The notes below the pieces were generated by a model, which saw only the letters and a list, made by a program, of their open reading frames with translations, ran no database searches and had not been told where the DNA came from. From Flammula alnicola (taxonomy: Eukaryota; Basidiomycota; Agaricomycetes; Agaricales; Strophariaceae): 64,000 nt of DNA. The stretch covers positions 1 to 64,000 of the forward strand of contig JADNRV010000261.1 of the NCBI GenBank assembly GCA_015499995.1, written 5' to 3'. Shown in pieces: positions 48,112-59,243 of this stretch. Position 1 is the stretch's first letter. The number at the start of each line of letters is the position of its first letter. Both the position numbers and the translations under genes were made by a program.

Positions 48112-49114
48112 AAATGTTAGTATTCGCAAGGTAGCTGTAGAGAACTGAGGGGTCATTAGAATGGGGATGGTGGAGAAAGGTTCGCCGAAGAACTATGGCA
48201 ATACGGGGGACCACGACATAGAGTCTGTGAGCTCCCCGGCTGCCATAGATCAGGCCCTCCCAAAAGCCCAAATCCATTTCCACCCAAGACAAACTCGGTA
48301 TCTGCAGCCGCCTCCCAGACACCAAGGAAGAAATAGTTCGCTTGACTCTCGTAGTCGATGGCATACCAATCCTCGATGTCTGGGTCCACTCCTCTCCTCA
48401 ACATTTCATGCAGCCGATGGTCTCCGCACCTTTCTCGTGTACGCTCTCCTGTTGCGACGATCTCTTGGTGTGGGGTATCTAGGTAATAGCGCAACCCATC
48501 AAGCCAAACGTCGACCTCTGTCGCAAGCTGTCGGGTTTTCTTGTACCTTCGAATCCAATCGGCGAGGGGAGCATTGTGGGGACTTTTATCCTGGAAATAT
48601 GTGGAAGAAACGTGATCGTTGCGATAGTGCATCAAGAAGATAAACTTTCGCAACGTGGCGAGCTCCAACCTCGAGAGTGTAAACTGCTGAGATTTTAGGC
48701 CCCTGTGAATTGACCTAATGACCCAAGATGCGTTGTTCTCGAGGCCAGAAACTTTTACCTCCAAGTGGTCAACGTTGGCGGGATTATTTCCATCGCGATA
48801 AAGATTGGTTCTGCCGTATACCCGGGACAAAGGCCGAATTTGAAGAACACCAGACGATATATCGTAGAAAAAGATGGTCTCTGTGCCTTCTCCGGTCTTG
48901 TGAGCTTTCGAGAAAGATTTGGTTCGGTCTCGTTTGGTCCTGGGCTGACTGATAAGCGTCAACTTCCCAACCGCGATGGTGCATTGTATATATAATTAGT
49001 TGGGGGTACGTACGATGCACGCCGGGGTCCGATCTGAAACTGTCGCAAAATGAATCGCTGGATATAGTGATGATATTGGTCTTTGACGGAGGGAGGATTG
49101 GAGCTTGGGGGCAT
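48112..49114 (-). pseudogene. DUF4238-family protein, frameshifted near the C-terminus
   Basis: Exon 1 (49114-49014) encodes MPPSSNPPSVKDQYHHYIQR and FILRQFQIGPRRA. After a 65-bp intron, exon 2 (from 48948) continues through SLVYGR-like and ELATLRKFIFLMHYRN segments to EFVLGGNGFG. The QYHHYIPRFILRxFQ start is the signature of DUF4238, a family of unknown function found in many copies in mushroom genomes and in bacteria. At about 48260-48270 the frame shifts: the in-frame version ends at 48156 with a low-complexity tail, while the next frame carries the family-like ending (GFWEGLIYGSRGAHRLYVVV, IAIVLRRTFLHHPHSNDPSV). That ending then runs out around 48112. It faces the Zn2Cys6 gene tail to tail. 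A sequencing error at the G-run is an alternative to true decay. Confidence 0.65.
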
Positions 49115-49555
49115 GGCGTAGTCAACATCTTGGGGAGAGTCGGGATTCGTGGGATAGCATTCCTGGTGTTGCCGGAGGCCGCCCATTCACCGCAAAGAGG
49201 AAAAGATTCGCACAAGAAGGCTCTCACGAGTCATCTACAGCTCTACTATTAGACCACCTTACCATGACAAATAATGTACACTTGGAGCTATTCTGAATAT
49301 TACGACCTACTAGAGCCAATTTGAATCTGGATGGAACCCTTTCCATGAGTCATCGTCGCTCTTCCCTTCCGCGAGATTGGATACATAATCTAAACACGTT
49401 TCTGCACTGATGGTCGAGCCCGCCGCGTCATACGAATCGACATAACAGGTTGCTTGGATGCTACTCCAGGTATAGATGAGGACAGGCGCGTTGAAATTAG
49501 AAGTCAGTATTGGTTAAGATAAGAAAGAAAGGATAAGGTAGGACTTACCAGGTCC
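49115..49555. other. Intergenic stretch at the edge of the repeat-rich half
   Basis: No coding region or clear repeat seen. A donor-like GTAAGTCC on the minus strand near 49548 belongs to the acidic ORF tail next to it. Confidence 0.3.
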
Positions 49556-49705
49556 AAAACTACTGGTAGCACTCGAAATCGTCCAAGTCGCCCACGTCGC
49601 GATCCAGAGCGTCTAAAGTAGCACGCTCTGCGTCGGTGTCGACGGATCCAGGGGCTTCGTCGACGTCGGGCTGGCCTAATTCCAAAGGATTTCAACAGCT
49701 TCATT
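49556..49705 (-). pseudogene. Acidic C-terminal fragment of a repeat-encoded protein
   Basis: Read on the minus strand the stretch encodes NPLELGQPDVDEAPGSVDTD and then ALDRDVGDLDDFECYQ-stop. This is a clean acidic protein end, cut off on its 5' side by an in-frame TGA and the adjacent cassette at 49715. Similar acidic ends occur in transposases and other mobile-element proteins; I cannot name the family. Confidence 0.4.
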
Positions 49706-49714
49706 GCATTCAGG

Positions 49715-50365
49715 CGTTCCGTAGGAATTTCGACATTCTGACTTCAGATTCGGATTCCCCGACCTTGAAAACCCCCCCTAGGTATTTCAGATCACCCGAA
49801 ACCACCCACGGGGAGGGGGTAAATTAAATAAACAGTTTAATCGTACGAAAAATCGAATATTTGGGCGTTCCGGTACGCCTGCAGAACGTCAATCTAAAAA
49901 TAGTTTGGGCATTCATGGCGTTCCCAGCGTCAATCTAAAAATAAAGTAGACGCTCCTGGCGTTCTCGGCCATCATGTCAGGGACCGGTACGCCTATCCGA
50001 TGCATGATGTCATTGCATCAAGATGTTCCCGAGGCGTTCCTTGATTCCCTTTGGCGTTCCCGACATGTTCCGTAGGCATTCCGTAGGCGTTCTTCTTTGT
50101 GGCCTCTGGCGTTCTTGCTGTCTGGTGGGTACCCTTGGCATTGTGTCATGCACTGGGTGTTCTTCTTTCAGTATTGTGTCATGCACTGGGCGTTCCTCTT
50201 TCAGTAGGGCGTCTGCCATGGCGTTCCACTGGCATTCCTGAAGCGTTCCACTGGCATTCCTCTTTTGCCAGTGCCCTAACCCACAGCGTAGCTTTTGGTG
50301 GGGTGCGTACCGGGCGTCCCGGGCATTCCTTCTTTCTTTTGGTAGTGCGTGTACCCGTGGCATAG
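49715..50365 (+). repeat. Repeat cassette A: conserved 150-bp block followed by a gcgttcc-rich stretch
   Basis: The block 49723-49865 (ggaatttcg..attctga, attcggattccccgacct, then acccccc, later gaatatttggg) is related to 56450-56600 in the same orientation. It is followed by about 480 bp in which gcgttcc, gcattcc and close variants occur more than a dozen times. A run of the same short word beside a conserved block resembles the subterminal arrays to which some transposases bind. Confidence 0.6.
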
Positions 50366-50394
50366 CTTTGGTTGCGGTTATTGGGACTTTTTTT

Positions 50395-50520
50395 TAAAAT
50401 CCCTACTCCATCCCTAGTCCCTATTGGTCATCCCTGGCTCAATCCTGGCTCATCCCTGGCTCAATCCTAGCTCATCCCTGGCTCATCCCTTGGGTAACCC
50501 TGGCTTATTCTTGGCTGCTG
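50395..50520 (+). repeat. Short imperfect tandem repeat (atccctggctc)n
   Basis: Units such as catccctggctcaatcctggct recur about eight times with changes between 50425 and 50515. Confidence 0.7.
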
Positions 50521-50544
50521 TTGAGTAAATTGATAATTTATCTA

Positions 50545-53500
50545 GTGTGTGCATAGTGTGTCAAGTAATATTACTACCACTTGCAGAAGGTTGGAATTTC
50601 TACACAGAGACTATGTGAGCTGTTGTCACCTGTGTGAAGAGTCAATTTTCATGTACTGTGTATAGAATAGTAGTAATACTGTTTTTGGGGCTCCAGAATC
50701 TCCAGACATAGCCCACATATGCTATGTTCATCTGCATGTGGAGTTAGCTGTTATGCACTTGTGGGGCTCCAAGATCCCCAGACAGATACTATGTGAGTGA
50801 TGGCTACCTGCACATGAAGTCAGTTCTCACACACTGTGCATAGAATGATACTACTACTACTTGTGGGCATCCAAGATCCCCACACGGAGCCTATGTGAAC
50901 TATGGTAATCTGTGCATAACATCCAGTGTCATGCAAAGTCTGAAACATAACATTAGTAACATTTGTGGGCATCTAGGATCCCTGTATTTAGGCGACATGA
51001 GCTATGGCTATCTGCACGTGAAGTCAGTTGTCACACACTGTGCATAGAATAATAGTACTACCATTTGCGGGGATCCTGGATCCCCGTATATAGGCCACGT
51101 GAGCTATTACTACTTGCACATGAAGACAGTTCTCACAAACTGTGCATAGAATGGCATTACTGCCATTTTCAGGAATCCAAGAACCCCGCACAGAGCCTAG
51201 ATGGACTATCCTTATCTGTATGTGAAGTCCAGTGTCACACAAAGTCTGAAACATAACATTAGTAACATTTGCAGGCATCCAGGATCCCCGTATATAGACC
51301 ACGTGAGTGATAGCTACCTGCACGTGAAGTCAGTGGTCGCACACTGTGCATAGAATGATACTACTACCATTTGCGGGGATCCAGGATCCCCGTGTATAGA
51401 CCATCTGAGCTATGATTATCTGTACATGAAGTCCGGTGCCATGCACACTCTGAAAAAAGACATTACTATTATTTGCGGGCATCCAGGATCCCCGTTTAAA
51501 GGCCTTATGAGCTATGGCTACTTGCATGTGAAGTCAGTTCTCACACACAGTGCATAGAGTGAGATTACTAGTATTTGAGGGAATCCAAGATCCCCGCACA
51601 GAGCCTATGTGAACTATGATTATCTGTACATGAAGTCCAGTGTCACACAAAGTCTGAAACATGACATTACTATTATGTGCGGGGATCCATGATCTCCACA
51701 CAGAGACTACGTGAACTATCATTATCTGTACGTGAAGTCCAGTGTCATGCACATTCTGAAAGACGAGATTACTACTATTTGCAAGCATCCAAGATCCCCG
51801 CACAAAGCCTATGTGAATTCTGATTCTCTGTGCATGCAGTCCAGTGTCACACACTCTGAAACATAACATTACTACTATTTGTGGGAATCCAGGATCCCCG
51901 TATATAGACCACGTGAATGATCATTATGGGTACGTGAAGTCCAGTATCACTCACAGTCTAAAAAATGACATTACTACTATTTGCGAGCATCCAGGATCCC
52001 TGTATATATGCCACATGCACCATGGTTCCCTGCACCTACAGTCAGTTCTTACACTCTGCATAGAATGATACTACTACCACTCGTGCGCATCCAAGAGCCC
52101 CGCACGGAGCCTCCGTGAGCTCTCATTATCTGTACGTGAAGTCCAGTATCATGCACACTCTGAAATATGACATTACTACTATTTGGGGCATCCAAGATCC
52201 CCACACAGAGCCTATGTGAGCTATGATTATCTGTACCTGAAGTCCTGTGTCATGCACACTCTGAAAAAAGACAGTACTATTATTTGCAGGCATCCAGGAT
52301 CCCCATATATAGGGCAATCAAGTGATAGCTACCTGCACGTGAAGTCAGTGGTCACACCCTGTGCATAGAATAATACTACTACCATTTGTGGGAATCCAAG
52401 AACCCCGCACAGAGCCTACATGGACTATGATCATCTGTACGTGAATTTCAGTCTCATGCAAAGTCTGAAAAGTAACATTAGTAACATTTGCGGGCATCCA
52501 GGATCCCCGTATATAGGCCACATGAGCTATGGCTATCTGCACGTGAAGTTATTTGTCAGACACTGTGCATAGAATGATAGTACTACTATTTGTGGGGATC
52601 CAGGATCCCCGTATATATGCCACGTGAGTGATGGCTACATGCACGTGAAGTCAGTTGTCACACACTGTGCATAGAATGGTAGTACTACCATTTGCGGGGA
52701 TCCTAGATCCCCTTGTATAGACCATCTGAGCTATGATTATCTGTACATGTAGTCCGATGCCATGCACACTCTGAAAAAAGACATTACTACTATTTGCGGG
52801 CATCCAGGATCCCCGTATATAGGCCACATGAGTGATAGCTATATGCACGTGAAGTCAGTTCTCCCAAACTGTGCATAGAATGACATTACTACCATTTGTG
52901 GGAATCCAAGATCCCCGCACAGAGCCTACGTGAACTATGATTATCTGTACATGAAGTCCTGTGTTATGCAAAGTCTGAAACATGATATTGGTAACATTTG
53001 CAGGCATCCAGGATCTTTGTTTATAAACCATATGAGCTATGGCTACTTGCACGTGAAGTCAGTTCTCACACACTATGCATAAAATGACATTACTATCATT
53101 CGCAGGGATCTAGGATCCGCGTGTATAGACCATCTGAGCTATGATTATCTGTATATGAAGTCCTGTGTCATGCACACTCTGAAAAAAGACATTACTATTA
53201 TTTGCGGGCATCCAGGATCCCCGTATATAGGCCACTTGAGTGATAGCTACCTGCACGTGAAGTCAGTGGTCACACACAGTGCATAGAATGATACTACTAC
53301 CATTTGCGGGAATCTGAGATTACCGCACAGAGCCTATGTAAACTATGATTATCTGTACATGAAGTCCTGTGTCATGCACACTCTGAAAAAAGACATTACT
53401 ACTATTTGCGGGCATCCAGGATCCCCGTATATAGGCCACTTGAGTGATAGCTACCTGCGCGTGAAGTCAGTGGTCACACACTATGCATAGAATGATAGTA

Positions 53501-54590
53501 CTACCATTTGCGGGGATCCATGATCCCCGTGTATAGACTATCTGAGCTACGATTATCTGTACATGAAGTCTTGTGTCATGCACACTCTGAAAAAAGACAT
53601 TACTATTATTTGCGGGCATCCAGGATCCTCGTATATAGGCCACTTGAGTGATAGCTACCTGCACGTGAAGTCAGTGGTCACACACTATGCATAGAATGAT
53701 AGTACTACCATTTGCGGGGATCCATGATCCCCGTGTATAGACTATCTGAGCTACGATTATCTGTACATGAAGTCCTGTGTCATGCACACTCTCAAAAAAG
53801 ACATTACTACTATTTGCGGGTATCCAGGATCCCCGTATATAGGCCACTTGAGTGATAGTTACCTGCACGTGAAGTCAGTTCTCACAAACTGTGCATAAAA
53901 TGACATTACTACCATTTGCGGGAATCCAAGATCCCCGCACAGAGCCTATGTCGACTGTGATCATCTGTACGTGAAGTCCAGTGTCACACAAAGTCTGAAA
54001 CATGTCATTCCTACTATTTGCGGGCATCCAGGATCTCCGTATATATGCCACGTGAGTGATGGCTACCTGCACGTGAAGTCAGTTGTCACACACTGTGCAT
54101 AGAATGGTAGTACTACTATTTGCGGGGATCCAGGATCCCTGTGTATAGACCATCTGAGCTATGATTATCTGTATGTGAGGTCCAGTATCACGCACACTCT
54201 GAAAAAGCACATTGCTACCATTTGCGGGAATCCAAGAACCACGCACAGAGCCTACGTGAACTGTGATCATCTGTCTGTGAAGTCCAGTGTCATGCAAAGT
54301 CTGAAACATGACATTACTACTATTTGCGGGAATCCAGGATCCCCGTATATAGACCAGATGAACTCTCATTATCTGTATGTGAACTCCAGTATCACTCATA
54401 GTCTAAAAAATGACATTACTACTATTTGCGAGCATCCAGGATCCCTGCACAGAGCCTACGTGAACTCTGATCATCTGTATGTGAACTCCAGTATCACACA
54501 CAGTCTGAAAAATGACATTTAATACCACCTGCAGGCATGCAGGCTCCCCATAGAGCCTACATGAGCTATGGTTACCCTATATCTCACAGA
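50545..54590. repeat. Satellite array, 102-bp monomer (about 40 copies, 204-bp dimers)
   Basis: The word atttgcgg and its variants recur every 102 bp (for example 51063, 51369, 51471, 51573, 51675). Most monomers carry a near-palindromic core around ggatccaggatcccc. Neighbouring monomers differ in alternation, making a 204-bp dimer. On the minus strand, 65-codon frames repeat at 204-bp steps (for example ending at 53467, 53671, 53875, 54079) with phrases such as YIRGSWMPANSSN and HDTGLHVQIII. Because 102 is divisible by 3, the frame is kept, but a stop occurs every dimer, so a protein is unlikely. The ends of the array are degenerate. Confidence 0.92.
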
Positions 54591-54599
54591 ATGACAATC

Positions 54600-55052
54600 C
54601 TACCACTTTCGGAAATCCATTGATAAGCCTTGCTTGTACTCGAAGTATCTGCGGCCCATCACATCTGCAGTTTCTGCTCTAACAGATATGGTACCCCTAA
54701 CGTATGGTTTCAAGTTTTATTTGGGCGATCTACCTTCACAATAAAAATACTTCATGTATCATGATTATCATCCGACCAGGTAATCAAATTAATCCATACC
54801 ATACATCAATTATGTAGAGTTTCGAATGGACAGTAAGTTATTCGTGATCATGATCAATGTTCAACATTGTCAACACTAAGCCATCCGTCCAGTTGATTTA
54901 CGATTCAATATTAAACAAATCAAATAAATTAGATGGGTATCGACGAAATTGACTTATCAAAAGCCAACTGATAAATGGAACACTATATGCAATTGGGTGA
55001 CAAGTAAGAGACGAGAAGAATATTTAAACAAACACGGCAATAAGAGAAGCAA
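54600..55052. other. AT-rich stretch after the satellite array
   Basis: No gene seen. Contains a gatcatgatcaatgttcaacattg self-complementary patch near 54848. The right end is the 3' side of the 406-residue minus-strand gene. Confidence 0.35.
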
Positions 55053-56322
55053 TTAGCGGAGACGAGCTTGGGAACGAGGACGAGACTCTTGTAAAGATGG
55101 CTGGAGGACCCAATCTGGAGTGTGGCGCACAGCGACACGAGGGGCAGCACGGGCGACGCCTTGCGTGATAGTAAATCCAGATCTGTCGCGTTCAGTGTTC
55201 TTCGTCCACCATATCTTGTCTGGATATGCATGGGGGACCCAAAACAGTTTGTTAAAGCGTTTTCGAAGTTCTCGACGAACCTTCTTGATCGTGTTGTCAT
55301 CTGGACACCTGTCGAGAAGACGACCCCATGAGACGTAGTAGTCGCTTTGACCGTAATTTTGTGCGGCGAACTTGGTAACATCCTTCTCTGGCCATAAATG
55401 ACCGAAGATGATATCCCAGCCCTTGTCGTCGGGGATCTTCCACTGGCATAGCTTGAAGTATTCGGAGAGGACCTTATTTTTGTAGGTGTCTTCGTCGACC
55501 TGGCGCCGTTGAAGTTTGTTGAGTTTGATGTACGAAACCTGACCCGCTCCCGACATATTTGGAGCCTTCTCGGTCATGTCGAGCAAAAATTGTCGCCAGA
55601 GGACACTGAGCTGCATATCAATGTCCTGAAGAAACATGTCGACTTCCTCTTCGTCATCAGAGTCAGGCGCCTCGTTGTCAGAGCCATCGTCGCGTCCAGG
55701 AGCTTCGAGGTGATAGCCTTGTGCCGCCAGATTGAATATTGGGGCCTCGTTTTCCTCCGGAATGTAGCGAGTCGTCCTTCGTACTTTGTTCCGTACTCGA
55801 TCAGGATTTGACTTCTGGACCATGCCGCCTCCATATATAATGCTCTGGACGTCATCCAGCTCCTTCCCAAAGATATGCTTGAACGTTTGGTCCTTGATGA
55901 AGCGACCGTTATGCTGAAAGCGGGGACAGGGAATCCCTTCACCGAGTTTGAGAGGGTTAATGAAAAGGAGGCCATGGAGCATGCATGGGACGGTGTTGGC
56001 GTTGGCGGCGACGTGGCGTGGGTGGTACTCATCCTCGCTGTCAGTCGAGTAATCAGAGGCGTTGCCGTCGGCGTCTCGGATGGAAGTTACAAAGGGGAGG
56101 ACATCAAGATCAGCGTCTTCTTTGCGTATGTGGGGGAGGATGTTGGTGAGGAGGTCACGATGGGATTGGCCAAGATCCGGGGTCGAATGAAGACTGTTGA
56201 CAAACCACGGCGCCGATGCCATGAGTAGAAGGGCTTCGTCTTTGAGACGAAATTTCGGCGCAGCATTTCCCATCTCGTCGATAAGATACTGATAAGCTAA
56301 CGCACGAAATGCCCTTAAACCC
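55053..56322 (-). CDS. Repeat-associated agaricomycete protein, unknown function (406 aa from ATG 56273; 5' exon likely missing)
   Basis: A continuous frame runs from ATG 56273 to TAA 55053. Upstream of the ATG the frame stays open with sensible sequence (GLRAFRALAYQYLIDE) back to a CAG acceptor at 56323, so the real protein probably starts in an earlier exon near 56400. Features: MGNAAPKFRLKDEALLLMAS, a central acidic stretch (DSDDEEEVDMFLQDIDMQ) and YIPEENEAPIFNLAAQGYHL. The C-terminal third is Trp- and Lys-rich (FKLCQWKIPDDKGWDIIFGH, RELRKRFNKLFWVPHAYPDK). From memory this is a common multicopy protein in agaricomycete genomes, linked to repeats. Its location between a satellite and cassette B supports a mobile-element origin. 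Function unknown. Confidence 0.65.
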
Positions 56323-56429
56323 CTGGATCAGAGAGTTAGCACACGTTTGATGCGATAGAAAAGCAGAACTTCGTACCACCAGAAATTCTAGCTTTATTCC
56401 AACAACTTTCCGTTCTATCGTTACGAACG

Positions 56430-56890
56430 CGCTTTCCGGGGGTCGATCGTGGGAATTTCGCAATTCTGAGTGGATATTCGGATTCCCCGACCTCGAATAC
56501 CCCCATCTACCAATTTTCACCGTCCAATTTGACGGGGATGGGGGGAAACTGTAAATAGAGTAGAAAATGGTGTCAAAATTCGAATATTTTGGAAAGCGGG
56601 AAAGCGTTCGGGAAAGTCCGGTAATTTATTTTTAGCACAGGAAAGTCTTTCCTCTGACGGTCGGCGATCTCGGTGACTTTCCTCCTTCACCGGCATACCT
56701 TTCCCGATATTGCCGACCTTTCCCATGGACTTTGCCGTGCTTTCCCGTGCACTGTCCCGTGCTTTCCCGACTTTCCGACGCTTTCCCGTGCACTTTCCTA
56801 CGCTTTCCCGTGCACTTTCCCGCGCTTTCCTGTGCACTTTCCCGTGCCCACTGGACTTTCCTGCGCTTTCCACGCCCGGCAACCGGTTAT
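56430..56890 (+). repeat. Repeat cassette B: conserved 150-bp block followed by a ctttccc-rich stretch
   Basis: Block 56450-56600 shares attcggattccccgacct, ggaatttcg and a final gaatatttt with cassette A. The next 290 bp contain ctttcc/ctttccc about twenty times (for example gcgctttcccgtgcactttcc at 56770-56840). The cassette lies upstream of the 406-residue gene, whose first exon may overlap it. Confidence 0.65.
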
Positions 56891-57041
56891 CCCTTCCGGT
56901 TTATGTCAGCCGGATGTTTCCGTGATTGCACCTTTCGTCTGCTCACTTCCTTCCTCCACTCCCCATCTCCCACTTAGCCTAAGGCTGTGGGCTGTCCTCC
57001 CTCCCTCCTCTTCTTTCGTCTGGCGTATCGCTGTAGGTTAG

Positions 57042-57130
57042 GGGCGGAGAGAGTGCCGAGAAACCAAGGGGAGACCCTCGAAGAGGGAGACCCGTGAGGT
57101 GCGTCATGGAACGGGTCTTACGACTCGTTC
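57042..57130 (+). repeat. Direct repeat, copy 1 (ggggagaccctcgaaga block)
   Basis: A 21-bp identical core starts at 57068 and again at 58643. Flanks are also related (gcggagagagtgccgaga versus gcggagagggtgtcgaga, and both go on to ttacgactc). The core contains the small hairpin ccctc-gaa-gaggg. Confidence 0.65.
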
Positions 57131-57195
57131 CACTTGTTCCATTATTCATATTTCCATGACATGCTACTTACCACCACACAACCCACAGGCTATAC

Positions 57196-57252
57196 GGGGA
57201 GACAGACACCGTAGCTGTCTCCCCACCGAATGCGGTCTGGTTACCAGACCGC
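57196..57252. repeat. Two adjacent perfect inverted repeats
   Basis: ggggagaca (57196) pairs with tgtctcccc (57216-57224), and gcggtctggt (57232-57241) pairs with accagaccgc (57243-57252). The second is an almost spacer-free 10-bp palindrome. Part of it returns at 57680 (accagaccgcgttcgagc). They could be transposon-end structures or a terminator-like fold. Confidence 0.6.
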
Positions 57253-58094
57253 GTTCGAGTTTGTTCGGACACCCGTGGAACCCACCACCGTCGACTTACC
57301 TCCACCAGCCCCGCCTGCCTCGTTCGCCACGGTTCAGCAAGATGACGCGCAGCTTGCCTCGCGGCTGCCACGCACACACACATGCCAACGCCCATTACAA
57401 CCGCCTCCGGCCTAACGACCTCGCTACCACAACCACCTCGGTCGTATCGTCTGACGGCTGCCACGCACACGCACGCCCTCCCTCATGACCATGCCGAACC
57501 TCTCTCGCTATGGCTCCAGGCTGCCACGTACGCCATAAGCCCTCGACGCCAGTCTCTCACCCAACCGCTACCGCGCAGCGCATCGAAGAGGGGACCCACG
57601 AGGTACCACCCAATCCACGGGTGGTGCGAGGAGACAACGGCACTAACCGTGTCATTGTCTCCTCCTCGAACATCATTCGGTTTACCAGACCGCGTTCGAG
57701 CTCACTCGGAACATCGCCCGTGACTGCCCACCACTATCGACATAACCGCCGCCACCGCAAATGCTACCACCAACGCCAACCGCATACACACGACCGGCTA
57801 CCATGTACACGGCTGCCGCCATTGTAAGCCGCCCCATCTCGTCACCACACCTTCACACCATCACACTATTGCTCCCTCCGCATTAGCGGATGCTACAGTG
57901 TAGGCAGGCGAGGGAAGTGAGCGAGGTTTTGAGGGCGTACAGGGGAAACGTAAACAGGTGCACGAGTGGGGCGACATGTCAGCTCGCCCCCTCGTTTTCG
58001 ATACATTCACTTAAAATTTGTATAGATAGTTTCTTAAATAAAGTAATGTAATGTTATTTGCTACAGAGTGCCAAAGGACGACATGCAAAGCGAC
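57253..58094. other. Repeat-derived, C-rich region
   Basis: Contains several long overlapping plus-strand frames rich in Pro, His and Thr, which reflect base composition. No gene is supported. ccaccaccgtc-like and cacgcacacac words recur. Confidence 0.35.
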
Positions 58095-58255
58095 TGACGT
58101 GCAAAATGACCACGCAAATGACCACATGCAAAATGACCATGCAAATGACCACATGCCAAATGACCACGCAAAATGACCACGATGAAAATCACCTTTAGTT
58201 GCGTGGTCATTTGGGGCGGTGGTCATTCCGCGTGGTTATTTCGTGTGGTCATTTC
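58095..58255. repeat. Clustered direct and inverted copies of gcaaatgaccac
   Basis: About six copies of (g)caa(a)atgaccac run head to tail from 58105 to 58180. They are followed by three or four copies in reverse (gtggtcatttg, gtggtcatt, gtggttattt, gtggtcattt) up to 58250. The two halves could pair into a long hairpin around aaaatcacctttagttg. Confidence 0.75.
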
Positions 58256-58609
58256 GTAGTGCGCCGGACACGCGCTCGTCCTTGCGACACCTTTAACGAG
58301 CGTCCGTGCTCTGCCTTGAGACCGATCCCGATTGGGTAACTGTCGGATAAGGGGGAAAAGAGATCAACGTTGATCTTGATTTCTTACCACCACCACCACC
58401 TCTCGTCCATCCCTCCCTCGCCTCGCTGGATGCCCGAGGCTCTGAATATTACTGGTAAGTAGCTTTTATTTCTTTTTTTTTGATATTCAGACTCATATTA
58501 TATGTATTCAGCTAATTTACCGCTCGAACAAAAGCGAGTGAAACCACGCACAGCATCGCGTGCCCCTCCTCCTTGAGCGATGTGGGAGGAGTTTTCGGAG
58601 GCAGTGGAT

Positions 58610-58710
58610 ATGCGGAGAGGGTGTCGAGACTTGAGACAACCAGGGGAGACCCTCGAAGAGGGACCCGCCAGATACAGTGCGGAGCGAGTCGTTTTTACGA
58701 CTCACGCGGG
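58610..58710 (+). repeat. Direct repeat, copy 2 (ggggagaccctcgaaga block)
   Basis: Second copy of the block at 57042, about 1.57 kb to the right, in the same orientation. The pair may flank one inserted element. Confidence 0.65.
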
Positions 58711-59243
58711 GCTGATTCGTCCACACCAGCGCCTCGTCTTCGATCGCCTCCGCCCTTCGAGCGTCTCCACGCACCCAGGTCCCAATTCCACCCTCTGCGC
58801 GGCATCCGCTGTCCTCCGCATCCACTCGTTTGCCTAACCAACCACCCCTGCGCCGCCCTTACCTTCTGTGCCACCTCTTCTCTTCTCCATCCCACCCCTT
58901 GGCACCCAACTCTACGGCATGATGATGTGTCCACGTCGTTTCACACCCTAGGGTCCTAGGGACTACACAGGAGGCGACACCTGCAAACGAGGCTCGATAA
59001 CCAAGCCAGCATGCAGCGACGACTCGCCGCATACCCCCAGGTAAGTCCCATGCCATCCCGTTATCAGCGCATCTCACTCACTCACTCACTGTCTACTGCC
59101 CGTCCTCTCTTCGTTCAGACCCATCCCCTACCCGTCTCTCGACACCATCCCTCCACTGCGCGACACTGAAATCGGCACGGCACACGTCATCCGTCCCTCT
59201 CTACCCCCTAAAACACTACCTCCCGCCATCGCTTCACATCCCA

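Noticed and set aside
50545..54590. 34-residue period on the minus strand, same length as pentatricopeptide-like repeats
   Set aside because: No helix-forming PPR consensus, and a stop codon occurs in every 204-bp dimer. The length follows from the 102-bp monomer.
57099..57830. Several His/Pro/Thr-rich plus-strand frames of 100-130 codons
   Set aside because: Composition-driven frames in a C-rich repeat zone, with no domain or splice pattern.
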